From: Lachnospiraceae bacterium
Lineage (GTDB): Bacteria; Bacillota; Clostridia; Lachnospirales; Lachnospiraceae
Reading direction: 5' to 3'
NCBI GenBank assembly: GCA_009774145.1
Contig: VSND01000006.1
Location: 1-64,000 of the forward strand
Length of the DNA stretch: 64,000 nucleotides
Below, in pieces: positions 33,155-41,814 of this stretch. Each line of letters opens with the position of its first letter. Position 1 is the stretch's first letter. The translations under genes were made by a program, and so were the position numbers. The notes under the pieces were generated by a model. It was not told the DNA's origin, searched no databases, and saw only the letters and a list, made by a program, of their open reading frames with translations.

Positions 33155-33182
33155 TTGTTTTCCCGGGAAAATGTGATACACT
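33155..33182 (+). promoter_or_regulatory. Possible typA promoter
   Basis: TTGTTT (33155-33160), 16 bp, TACACT (33177-33182), 60 bp before the typA ATG. Spacing is slightly short, so this is a moderate call. Confidence 0.4.
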
Positions 33183-33241
33183 ATTAAACTTGTAGACCGG
33201 TGAAAAAGAATTTCGTGAAAATAAAGATGAGGATTTGATGT

Positions 33242-35074
33242 ATGAAACGTGAAGATGTAAGAAATATAGCGATTATTGCCCATGTAGACCATGGAAAAAC
33301 AACTCTGGTAGATGAACTCTTAAAGCAGAGCGGCGTCTTCCGCGCCAATCAGGAGGTAGCGGAACGCGTCATGGATTCCAACGATATCGAACGGGAACGC
33401 GGTATCACAATCCTGTCCAAGAATACGGCAGTCTTCTATAAAGATGTAAAAATCAATATCGTGGATACCCCCGGACATGCGGATTTCGGCGGCGAAGTGG
33501 AGCGGGTGCTGAAGATGGTAGACGGCGTCATTCTGGTGGTGGACGCTTTCGAAGGCTCCATGCCGCAGACAAAATTCGTACTGAAAAAAGCGCTGGAACT
33601 GGCGCTCCCGGTCATCGTCTGTATCAATAAGATCGACCGGCCGGAGGCGCGCCCCGCAGAAGTCATCGACGAGGTCCTGGAGCTTCTGATGGATCTGGAT
33701 GCTTCGGACGAGCAGCTGGACTGTCCTTTTGTATTTGCGTCTGCCAAAAGCGGCTATGCGGCGCTTGATCTGAAAGAAGAGGCGAAGGACATGACGCCCC
33801 TGTTTGATACGATTCTTGACTATATCCCGGCTCCCACGGGCGATCCGGAGGCCCCGACTCAGGTCCTGATCAGCACCATTGATTATAATGAATACGTAGG
33901 ACGCATCGGTGTCGGCAAGGTGGACAACGGAAATGTCAGCGTCAACCAAGAGGTAGTCATCGTCAACCATCACGAACCGGACAAGGTCAAGAAGGTGAAG
34001 ATCAGCAAGCTCTATGAATTTGACGGACTGAGCAAGATCCCGGTGACCACCGCCACCGTCGGCTCCATCGTGGCGATCTCCGGCATCGCAGATCTGCACA
34101 TCGGCGACACCCTCTGCGCGCCGGAAGCGCCGGATGCCATCCCGTTCCAGAAGATCTCCGAGCCCACCATCGCCATGCAGTTCAACGTCAACGACAGCCC
34201 GCTGGCCGGCACCGAAGGAAAGTACATCACCTCCAGACACCTCCGGGACCGCCTGTTCCGGGAGCTGAATACGGACGTGAGCCTGCGTGTGGAGGAAACC
34301 GGGAACACGGACAGCTTCAAGGTGTCCGGACGGGGAGAGCTGCATCTGTCCGTCCTGATCGAAAACATGCGCCGGGAAGGCTACGAGTTCTCCGTCAGCA
34401 AAGCGGAAGTTCTCTACCGCTATGACGAAAAAGGGAAAAAGCAGGAGCCCATGGAGCTTGCCTATGTGGATGTGGACGACGAGTATGCCGGCAGTGTCAT
34501 CCAGAAGCTGGGAGAGCGCAAAGGCGAGCTTCTGAACATGCACACCACGGGCACCGGCTCCACCCGTCTGGAATTCTCCATTCCTTCCAGAGGGCTCATC
34601 GGTTACCGGGGAGAGTTCATGACCGACACCAAGGGCACCGGCGTTTTGAACGCCGTTTTCAACGGCTACGAGCCTTATAAGGGCGATATCCAGTACCGCA
34701 AGCAGGGTTCTCTCATCGCTTTTGAATCCGGCGAATCCATCACCTACGGACTGTTTAATGCCCAGGAACGCGGCACGCTGTTTATCGGCCCCGGGGAAAA
34801 GGTCTACTCCGGTATGGTCGTGGGGCAGAACGGAAAATCGGACGACATCGAGCTCAATGTCTGCAAGACCAAGAAGCTGACCAACACCCGTTCCTCCAGC
34901 GCGGACGAAGCGCTGAAGCTGACGCCGCCCAGAGTCTTAAGCCTGGAACAGTGCCTGGAATTCATCGATACAGATGAACTTCTGGAAATCACGCCGAAGA
35001 GCCTTCGGATCCGCAAGAAAATCCTGGATCCCACCATGCGCAAGCGGGCGGCCATGCGTAAAGAGTCCGTATAA
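33242..35074 (+). CDS. typA: Translational GTPase TypA/BipA
   Basis: A 610-residue ribosome-associated GTPase. G1 is AHVDHGKTTL (13-22), the switch I/II stretch RERGITILSKNTAV and DTPGHADFGGEVERV (about 76-90), and NKIDRPEARP (about 130) is G4. EF-G-like domains II, III and V follow, and the C-terminal domain unique to BipA (LGERKGELLNMHTTG, IPSRGLIGYRGEFMT) is complete. It aids 50S assembly and stress translation. Single gene, ended by the hairpin at 35166-35202. Confidence 0.96.
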   Translation: MKREDVRNIAIIAHVDHGKTTLVDELLKQSGVFRANQEVAERVMDSNDIERERGITILSKNTAVFYKDVKINIVDTPGHADFGGEVERVLKMVDGVILVVDAFEGSMPQTKFVLKKALELALPVIVCINKIDRPEARPAEVIDEVLELLMDLDASDEQLDCPFVFASAKSGYAALDLKEEAKDMTPLFDTILDYIPAPTGDPEAPTQVLISTIDYNEYVGRIGVGKVDNGNVSVNQEVVIVNHHEPDKVKKVKISKLYEFDGLSKIPVTTATVGSIVAISGIADLHIGDTLCAPEAPDAIPFQKISEPTIAMQFNVNDSPLAGTEGKYITSRHLRDRLFRELNTDVSLRVEETGNTDSFKVSGRGELHLSVLIENMRREGYEFSVSKAEVLYRYDEKGKKQEPMELAYVDVDDEYAGSVIQKLGERKGELLNMHTTGTGSTRLEFSIPSRGLIGYRGEFMTDTKGTGVLNAVFNGYEPYKGDIQYRKQGSLIAFESGESITYGLFNAQERGTLFIGPGEKVYSGMVVGQNGKSDDIELNVCKTKKLTNTRSSSADEALKLTPPRVLSLEQCLEFIDTDELLEITPKSLRIRKKILDPTMRKRAAMRKESV

Positions 35075-35165
35075 AATTGTTATGAGGGATTTCGGCCGGA
35101 AGCAATGGCCGATGATATGTCATTATCATAGCATATGACAGGATAAAATGCAACTGCCGGAGCGC

Positions 35166-35202
35166 CGGTACTAAGGGCGCGTATTTTGCGCCCTTAGTAC
35201 CG
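35166..35202 (+). terminator. typA terminator hairpin
   Basis: A perfect 15-bp stem CGGTACTAAGGGCGC / GCGCCCTTAGTACCG with a 7-nt loop; a T-run (CTCTTTTTT) follows about 12 nt later. It lies 92 bp after typA. Confidence 0.6.
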
Positions 35203-35274
35203 CTGCGTCCCTTCTCTTTTTTCAGACGCCGCCGTATAGCCGTTACTGTGCAACACACAGAGAGCACGCTGTGC

Positions 35275-35997
35275 TCAGTCCCACCAGAAATACCATACAT
35301 CAGAATTCTCAAGACCCGCCGCCAGTTCTGATATTTTTCCAGTCCCTGTTCCCTGATCCACCCGATCGTAACAGAACGCACAATGCTCCTTTGCCACTTC
35401 CAGGCTGTCCGCACCGTTCAGGCCGCGGGGCGCATAAAATTCCAGCACATCATGAGTAAAGGCCGCCGGAACCGCGCCATACTTTTCATACCAGTATTTA
35501 CAGACTGCGATCATCTCCTCTGGTCCGGGGCAGTCGTTCCAGCCGCCCATGGGCAGATACCCGATAATCTCCCAGGGATTTTTTACCGGCAGCTTCAGAA
35601 GCAGCACATCTGCCTCCAGTGTGCCGTCATGAAAGGAACAGTATCCAATAAAATGATGCAGCTCATCTCCTTCGGTCTCTTCCCCCATCAGACTGTCAAA
35701 GAACTCTTCTCCACAATCTTCCAGATATTCCCCCAGACGTCCCGTCAGGATTTCTCTGCCGTTGTCACCGCATTCGGCAATGATCCGGTCCCTGTCATAA
35801 CCATCCTGTGCGACGATGCCCAGCCATTCCTCCACATACTCATCCACCAGAAGAATCGCCGGCCAGAAACCGCCGGTCTCCCCCTCTTTCAATGCCTCCA
35901 TATAAGCCTGTTCCACCGGTTCCGGATCTGTGCCTGCTTCAAACACCTGGTACGGACAGTGAAAGCTTTCTGCAATCTGTTTTGTAACGGAATTCAT
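35275..35997 (-). CDS. DUF4253 domain protein
   Basis: A 240-residue acidic cytosolic protein. The C-terminal half contains GGWNDCPGPEEMIAVCKYWY (about 156-175) and PAAFTHDVLEFYAPRGL, the hallmark block of DUF4253 proteins; the N-terminal half has WPAILLVDEYVEEWLG (about 45). The family often appears near polymorphic-toxin or SUKH-type immunity genes, but no toxin gene is adjacent here. The start at 35997 is set by AGGAGG. Function unknown. Confidence 0.75.
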   Translation of the reverse strand: MNSVTKQIAESFHCPYQVFEAGTDPEPVEQAYMEALKEGETGGFWPAILLVDEYVEEWLGIVAQDGYDRDRIIAECGDNGREILTGRLGEYLEDCGEEFFDSLMGEETEGDELHHFIGYCSFHDGTLEADVLLLKLPVKNPWEIIGYLPMGGWNDCPGPEEMIAVCKYWYEKYGAVPAAFTHDVLEFYAPRGLNGADSLEVAKEHCAFCYDRVDQGTGTGKISELAAGLENSDVWYFWWD

Positions 35998-36065
35998 CTC
36001 ATATACCTCCTGTTCGCTGTTGAACTGCATTTTCTGTATGATATCAGCATCCTGCGCTGACTCAT

Positions 36066-36870
36066 TTAACCAATCTGTACCTTCTTCCCTTCAAACGCAA
36101 ACCCGTAACAACGGATCCGCTCCGTCGGTATCCCTTTTGCTTCCAGGGATGCTGCATATTTTTTCTCTCTGATCTGTGCAAGGGCATTCTGCACAGTTTC
36201 TTCCAGACTGTCCTCTCTCTTCGGATTCCTGACTTTAAACTCCAGAATCACGGCATCATCCTCTTCTTTCTTCGGCTCCAGCACCACGTCATACCTGCCA
36301 AATCCGCTTTCCCGGTTGGACAGAACCGTATACCGTCCATCCAGATCCACCAGAAGCCCCAGAACGAATCCGTGATAGAATCTTTCCGGCTCCGATCCGG
36401 ATGGCTGCACACCGGTGTCAAAGCAGCTGAAGGTAGCCAGTGACACCCGGTTCATGTACAGATTCATCGCCTCCAGATCCCCCAGAAGCAGTGCTTTCAG
36501 AAAATCATTGTATGCCGGTGTAAACTGCGTAAACCATCTCTCGACCATTCCCCGGAACATCAGACGTACCTCCCGGTTGGTCAGTGCAAGTTCATAGATG
36601 CCTGTTCCCCACTCATCCACAGAAACGCTTTCCACCCGCAGGTATCCGCCTGCCAGCAGAAGGCTCCAGACTGCATGCTCTGAGGTATCCAGCCGGCTGA
36701 ATAATACTCATGTTCAAAGTCTTTCCAAAACGTCTGGAGCGGGCAATCAAAGTAACCGTATCCCGATTCTCCCACCATTCTTTGATAAACAAGGTCTTAT
36801 CCACATAAAATATATCCTCCTCAATCACACCGCCGAAATCCTGATGCCCGATGCCTGTGACTCTTGCCAT
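36066..36870 (-). pseudogene. AAA-ATPase/PD-(D/E)XK gene with internal deletion
   Basis: The 5' end (from 36870) encodes FVDKTLFIKEWWENRDTV-like text, exactly FYVDKTLFIKEWW then LIARSRRFGKTLNMSI, the P-loop of the AAA-ATPase-like family. Right after NMSI, near 36708, the reading shifts to another frame that encodes the family's C-terminal part (SRLDTSEHAVWSLLLAGGYL, then VVLEPKKEEDDAVILEFKVR nuclease core) to the stop at 36066. About 270 residues of the middle are missing and the frames do not match. The C-terminal frame alone (190 codons) lacks a good ribosome site. Confidence 0.8.
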
Positions 36871-37066
36871 CTGCTCACCTGCGCCCTTTCTTTAATCAGA
36901 ATCGTGCCGTTTATCATACTTTTCCGGCAGTTTTCAACTGCCGGATATCTATATACCCACAATATACTGCAATATCATTATCACGTCAACCATTCCACTG
37001 TGCCCCCGCATGACTGCATCCTTTTCAGACTGCCGGGAACTCAGTCCTCAGCAGTCTTCTCCATAT

Positions 37067-37819
37067 TCAAAGCCTGTGTATCTCCATCTTAAGCCCGCAT
37101 GCTCTGTACCTTCCATACCGCGGCTTTGGAGACAGTCTGCACAGAATTCCCTTCTGCTCCAGGTATTCCTGTGCACTCATCGCCGGTCCCAGATACAGTT
37201 CTTTTGGGAGAATCCTTCCTTCGTCCAGACATTTTTTCACCTCGAGAACCGGAAGTTTCAGGCATCTCCCCACTGCAAGGATCTGTTCCTTTGACAGCTT
37301 TTGGGAAATGATTCGAATCCTGTATCTTCCGTTGTCCTGTTCACAGGGTGCATAAAAGCTGCCCCCGATCACCTCAAAACCGCAGTCCGGGCAGCGCAGG
37401 ATCAGACATGGACCGTCCAGATGCGCCTGTGCATGTTTTCCATGACAGTCCGGGCAGACGGTATTCGACAGATCCAGATTCCGAATACAGTATTCGCACA
37501 GATCATGATCCAACCCGCGATAATGAAGCGTCATCCAAGCATCGACCGCATCTTTCTGCTTTTCCAGATCGGCAGGAAGCGCAGACAGGCAGCTTCGGTC
37601 AACCGGCTCTTTTTGCTCTCCCCAGTAAGAAGGCGGTCTCAGGGAATGATGAGAAAAGGCCCGGCAATGGCTGCACCAGACCCAGCACCCTCCCCGAACC
37701 TCTGTATATTTTACAATATAAGCATGCGCTTCTCTGCGGCCGCAGGCAGGGCAGACTGCCGGAAAGCTGTGCTGCTCCAGCAGTTTTTCTTCTACGTCGT
37801 CTGCCATATTATGCCACAT
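37067..37819 (-). CDS. Zinc-ribbon-rich protein of unknown function
   Basis: A 250-residue protein with several cysteine pairs: VCPACGRREAH (about 22-32), WCSHCRAFSHH (about 48), LCEYCIRN (about 106), VCPDCHGKHAQAH (about 119) and LRCPDCGFEVIGGSF (about 141). These look like three zinc ribbons. The C-terminal part (YRIRIISQKLSKEQILAVGR, KCLDEGRILP) resembles a ribosomal-L7/L12-like KxLxxG segment. I do not recognise the family. It lies 32 bp after the ROK kinase gene and may be the last gene of the hprK run. Confidence 0.7.
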   Translation of the reverse strand: MWHNMADDVEEKLLEQHSFPAVCPACGRREAHAYIVKYTEVRGGCWVWCSHCRAFSHHSLRPPSYWGEQKEPVDRSCLSALPADLEKQKDAVDAWMTLHYRGLDHDLCEYCIRNLDLSNTVCPDCHGKHAQAHLDGPCLILRCPDCGFEVIGGSFYAPCEQDNGRYRIRIISQKLSKEQILAVGRCLKLPVLEVKKCLDEGRILPKELYLGPAMSAQEYLEQKGILCRLSPKPRYGRYRACGLKMEIHRL

Positions 37820-37850
37820 ATCCTCTTCCTCCTGCCGGCGGACCGCCGGC

Positions 37851-38789
37851 CTACTCTTCGATCACCAGCTTTGCCGATCCATAGATTCCGGCATCATTGC
37901 CCAATGTTGCAAGGACAAATTCTGCATCCCTGCATCCCTTGAATGTATACTTTAAATAATATTTTTTAATATAATCCAGGATCACAGGGCCTGCTTTGGA
38001 TACGCCGCCGCCAATCACGAACACTTCCGGATCCACCGTGCTGGCAATGTTGGCCAGTGCAAGCCCCAGATATTTTCCAAAGCGTTCTGCTACTTCGCAG
38101 GCAAACGCGTCCCCGTCCTTGACTGCATCCCATACCTCTTTTGCCGTCATGGTCTCCAGATCCAGAACGGTCTCTTTTGCCTCTGTCTCCTGCATCCATT
38201 TTGCAAGCCGCACGATGCCGTTGGCAGAAGCCACCTGCTCCAGACATCCCTGATTGCCGCAGCCGCAGAGCCACGGAATGCTGTCGTCCACATGAATATG
38301 CCCGATCTCGCCGCCTGCGCCGTTGGTCCCCACAACGATCCGGCCGTCGATGATGATACCGCCGCCCACACCGGTGCCCAGCGTGACCATGACACCGCTC
38401 CTGTGTCCGGCTGCCGCGCCCTTCCACATCTCGCCCAGAGCCGCCACATTGGCATCATTTCCGCCCTTACAGGTGACGCCGGTCAGTTCCGACAGTTCTT
38501 TTGTCACTTCCTTATAGCCCCAGCCCAGATTTGCCGTATGAGGTACGACGCCGTCTGCATCAATCGGGCCGGGAACGCCGATCCCGATTCCGGCCACATC
38601 CTCTCTGGAGATATCCTTCTCCACCAGTTTCGCCATTGCATAGGCGGCGATATCCGGCAGGATGGCTTTACCGCCTTCTTCTGTCCGGGTAGGGATCTCC
38701 CACTTCTCCACCAGCTGCCCGTCCGTCTGAAAGAGCCCCATCTTCACCGTTGTTCCGCCCACATCGATTCCAAAACAATAATTCTTCAT
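37851..38789 (-). CDS. ROK-family glucokinase
   Basis: A 312-residue sugar kinase. The phosphate loop FGIDVGGTTVKMGLF (6-20), sugar site VPGPIDADG (about 73) and zinc motif CGCGNQGCLEQVAS (about 174) identify a ROK kinase; the length and PTRTEEGG segment fit bacterial glucokinase (GlcK). It feeds glucose taken up without PTS into glycolysis. It lies 18 bp after hprK, linking it to carbon catabolite control. Confidence 0.92.
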   Translation of the reverse strand: MKNYCFGIDVGGTTVKMGLFQTDGQLVEKWEIPTRTEEGGKAILPDIAAYAMAKLVEKDISREDVAGIGIGVPGPIDADGVVPHTANLGWGYKEVTKELSELTGVTCKGGNDANVAALGEMWKGAAAGHRSGVMVTLGTGVGGGIIIDGRIVVGTNGAGGEIGHIHVDDSIPWLCGCGNQGCLEQVASANGIVRLAKWMQETEAKETVLDLETMTAKEVWDAVKDGDAFACEVAERFGKYLGLALANIASTVDPEVFVIGGGVSKAGPVILDYIKKYYLKYTFKGCRDAEFVLATLGNDAGIYGSAKLVIEE

Positions 38790-38807
38790 GCTGCCATGCC
38801 TCCTGTT

Positions 38808-39737
38808 TTAATGTTTATTCCTGTTGATGCTTTCCTGCACTCTGCGATACAGTTCCTGCGCTGCATTATAGCCCATCTTCTTCTGTCTGTGGTTGACTGC
38901 CGCTGCCTCCACAATAATGGCAAGATTCCTGCCCGGGCGGATGGGAATCGAATGACAGATGATCTTGTTTCCAAGGAACTCCGTATATTCCTCATTGAGC
39001 CCCAGACGGTCGTACTCCTTATCCTTATCCCACTCCTCCAGCTTGATCACCATATCGATGTTCTGGGTTTCCTTGACGCTCTCAACGCCGTACAGCGTCT
39101 TCACATCAATGATGCCGATTCCCCGAAGTTCTATAAAATGCCTTGTGATCTCCGGCGAGGTGCCCACCAGTGTATCATCGCTGACCTTATGGATCTCCAC
39201 CACGTCATCCGTGATCAGCCGGTGCCCCCTCTTCAAAAGCTCCAGCGCCGCCTCGCTCTTGCCGATGCCGCTTTCTCCCATGATCAGCACGCCTTCCCCG
39301 TACACATCCACCAGCACTCCATGAATCGAGATACTGGGCGCCAGCTCCACATTCAGCCAGCGGATGATCTCCGCCATCAGCGACGAGGTGGCACGGTCAC
39401 TCAGAAACAGAGGTTTCTTATATTTTTTAGCCAGCTCGATCATTGCTTCGTCCGGTTCTGTTCTGGATGCATAGATCACGCACGGAATCCTGCTGGACAT
39501 GAACCGCTCGTAGTTCTTCATCTTCACTTCCGGATCCAGGCTGTTTAAATACGTATATTCCACATACCCGATGATCTGCACCCGCTCACATGCAAAATGT
39601 TCAAAGTACCCCGCAAGCTGAAGCGCCGGCCGGTTGATCTCCGCACTGTTTATCTCAATCCCGTCCGTCTCAACCTCCGGAACCAGATTCTTAAGCCCCA
39701 GCTTGTCAATCATTTTATTCAGTGTCACTGTTTTCAT
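38808..39737 (-). CDS. hprK: HPr kinase/phosphorylase
   Basis: A 309-residue bifunctional enzyme that phosphorylates and dephosphorylates Ser46 of HPr. Walker A is GESGIGKSEAALELLKRGH (about 154-172); the capping histidine is in SIHGVLVDVYGEGVLI, and the HprK signature EIRGIGIIDV-like ELRGIGIIDVKTLYGV lies near 206. The N-terminal DRTG-type domain is complete. It is central to CcpA-type catabolite repression. It follows uvrC and precedes the glucokinase gene, a common Clostridia order. Confidence 0.96.
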   Translation of the reverse strand: MKTVTLNKMIDKLGLKNLVPEVETDGIEINSAEINRPALQLAGYFEHFACERVQIIGYVEYTYLNSLDPEVKMKNYERFMSSRIPCVIYASRTEPDEAMIELAKKYKKPLFLSDRATSSLMAEIIRWLNVELAPSISIHGVLVDVYGEGVLIMGESGIGKSEAALELLKRGHRLITDDVVEIHKVSDDTLVGTSPEITRHFIELRGIGIIDVKTLYGVESVKETQNIDMVIKLEEWDKDKEYDRLGLNEEYTEFLGNKIICHSIPIRPGRNLAIIVEAAAVNHRQKKMGYNAAQELYRRVQESINRNKH

Positions 39738-39783
39738 AAAATATGTTCTCCTTCTCCTGCATGTCTAAATCATACCATTTTTT

Positions 39784-41598
39784 TTATTGCATATCAACAT
39801 GAAAGAACTCAAAAACCTGTCTGGCCGCCCGTGAATTCATACCGGGAACCGCCGCCAGTTCCTCCTCGCCCGCCTGCCGGATATCGTCCAGCGTCCGAAA
39901 CCCTTTCATCAATGCTTTTCTCCGCGCCGGCCCGATCCCAGGGATATCGTCCAGGATCGAATGAACCTGATCCCTGCTCCTTAAAGAACGGTGATATTCA
40001 ATGGCAAACCGGTGCGCCTCATCCTGAATCCTGGTTACCAGGCGAAACCCCTCGCTGTCCCTGTCAATGGGCAGCTCCACATTGTTAAAGTAGATTCCCC
40101 TGGTATGGTGTCTGTCGTCCTTTACCATACCGCACACCGGCACATGGACGCCGACCGCATCCATCACTTTCAGCGCAACATTGACCTGTCCTCTTCCTCC
40201 ATCCATCATAATCAGATCCGGATAGTTTTCATAATGGGACAGTCTTCTGGTAAGCACCTCTTCCATACTGGCATAATCATCCGCTCCCTGTACTCCCCTG
40301 ATCCGGAATTTCCGGTAATCGGAGCGTTTGGGACGTCCTTTTTCATAGACGACCATGGAACCCACGGTCTGAAACCCGCTGATATTGGAGATGTCATATG
40401 CTTCCACCCGCGTGATTTTTGGAAGTCCCAGAAGCCCTGCGATCTCTTTCATGGCGCCGATGGTCCTTCCTTCCTCTCTCCGAATACGCTCTTTGTCCTG
40501 GGTCAGCACCATCTGCGCATTTTTCATGGCAAGTTCCACCAGCTTTTCCTTTTCCCCTTTTCTGGGCACCCGGATACGGACCTTCTGTTCCCTTCTCCCG
40601 CTCAGCCATTCTTCAATCAGTTCTTTTTCCGCAATCTCATACTGAATCATCAGCTCCCGCGGAATATAAGGCGTTCCCGCATAAAACTGCTTTAAAAACG
40701 TTGTCAGAATCTCTTCCTGCCGGTTCTCTCCTGCAATATGCAGGCAGAAATGGTCTCTTCCGATCAGCCTTCCCTCCCGGATAAAGAAAATCTGCACCAC
40801 TGCATCCTCCTCGTCTGAGGCCATGGCGATCACATCCTTATCCTCCATATGGTTGCTGGTGATCTTCTGCTTCTGGGCGATCTTGCTGACGCTGTTCAAC
40901 AGTTCCCGGTATTCAATGGCCTTTTCAAACTCCAGATTTTCGGATGCCTTCTGCATCTTTTCCTCCAGTTCCTTCAGAATCAGAGGATAATTACCATTTA
41001 AAAACGAAAGCGCCTTTTTCACCGATTCTCCATAGGCTTCCTTCGAGATATAGCCCTGACACGGCGCCGGACACTGATGAATATGATAGTTCAGGCAGGG
41101 CCGCTCCTTTCCCTGCATCTTCGGCAGCGCCCTGCTGCAGGTCCGTATCCCGTACAGCTTATGTATCAGGTCGATGGTGTCCTTCACCGCTCCCGCGCTG
41201 GTATACGGGCCAAAATACTTTGCCCGGTCCCTGCACACCTGCCTTGCCAGCATGACTCTCGGATAGTCCTCCTGCACCGTCACTTTGATAAACGGATATG
41301 CCTTGTCATCCATCAGCATGGTATTGTATTTCGGCCGGTGTTCCTTGATCAGGTTGCACTCCAGCACCAGTGCCTCCAGTTCCGAATCCGTGATGATATA
41401 CTCAAATCTTGCAATGTGAGTCACCATCTGCTCGATCTTCACCCCTTTGTTCCTGCTGGACTGAAAATACTGACGCACCCGGTTTTTCAAAGAGATCGCC
41501 TTGCCCACATATATAATTGCATCTTTCTCATCATGCATCAGATAAACCCCGGGCTTTGCCGGCAGCTTCTTCAGTTCTTCTTCAATGTCAAATCCCAT
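39784..41598 (-). CDS. uvrC: Excinuclease ABC subunit C
   Basis: A 604-residue nuclease of nucleotide excision repair. The GIY-YIG domain starts GVYLMHDEKDAIIYVGKA (about 17-34), a UVR segment lies near 205 (EEKMQKASENLEFEKAIEYR), the RNase H-like nuclease near 380-540 (VEAYDISNISGFQTVGSMV, MMDGGRGQVNVAL), and two helix-hairpin-helix motifs end the protein (IPGIGPARRKALM). The ATG at 41598 follows AGGAGG; 52 more upstream codons of open frame are repeat-derived. Confidence 0.96.
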   Translation of the reverse strand: MGFDIEEELKKLPAKPGVYLMHDEKDAIIYVGKAISLKNRVRQYFQSSRNKGVKIEQMVTHIARFEYIITDSELEALVLECNLIKEHRPKYNTMLMDDKAYPFIKVTVQEDYPRVMLARQVCRDRAKYFGPYTSAGAVKDTIDLIHKLYGIRTCSRALPKMQGKERPCLNYHIHQCPAPCQGYISKEAYGESVKKALSFLNGNYPLILKELEEKMQKASENLEFEKAIEYRELLNSVSKIAQKQKITSNHMEDKDVIAMASDEEDAVVQIFFIREGRLIGRDHFCLHIAGENRQEEILTTFLKQFYAGTPYIPRELMIQYEIAEKELIEEWLSGRREQKVRIRVPRKGEKEKLVELAMKNAQMVLTQDKERIRREEGRTIGAMKEIAGLLGLPKITRVEAYDISNISGFQTVGSMVVYEKGRPKRSDYRKFRIRGVQGADDYASMEEVLTRRLSHYENYPDLIMMDGGRGQVNVALKVMDAVGVHVPVCGMVKDDRHHTRGIYFNNVELPIDRDSEGFRLVTRIQDEAHRFAIEYHRSLRSRDQVHSILDDIPGIGPARRKALMKGFRTLDDIRQAGEEELAAVPGMNSRAARQVFEFFHVDMQ

Positions 41599-41670
41599 AT
41601 GGCAGCCTCCTGTCTGCTTTTTCAAAATAAACTCCCGCTTCCAACAGGCAGCGCCCTGCGGATGAAAGTA

Positions 41671-41748
41671 AACAGCCTGCGGGTTCTGTGCGCCCCGGAC
41701 GGACACTCCCGTGTCCGAACAGGGCATACGGAACCCGCAGGCTGTCCG
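41671..41748. repeat. Long hairpin repeat, copy 2
   Basis: Arms ACAGCCTGCGGGTTC (from 41672) and GAACCCGCAGGCTGT (41731-41745) enclose the tip CGGACAC-TCCC-GTGTCCG (41700-41717). The layout and many positions match copy 1 at 28775-28932; where the arms differ, both sides change together. It lies between ftsH and uvrC, 73 bp upstream of uvrC on the minus strand. Confidence 0.8.
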
Positions 41749-41814
41749 ATGCATTCCTTACAGGCATTGCCGGAATCAGGGGAGTCGCCTGACTGCAGTC
41801 CTGTATCTCCCATG

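Noticed and set aside
35275..36870. Toxin-immunity locus (DUF4253 plus AAA/nuclease)
   Set aside because: No polymorphic toxin or secretion gene is adjacent and the AAA/nuclease copy is broken, so the pairing is probably chance.
38292..39548. 418-codon open frame over the ROK kinase and hprK genes
   Set aside because: Antisense shadow spanning two conserved genes and their gap.
41599..41754. Longer start for uvrC, 52 codons upstream
   Set aside because: The extra codons translate hairpin repeat copy 2; AGGAGG lies only before 41598, where the GIY-YIG domain begins.
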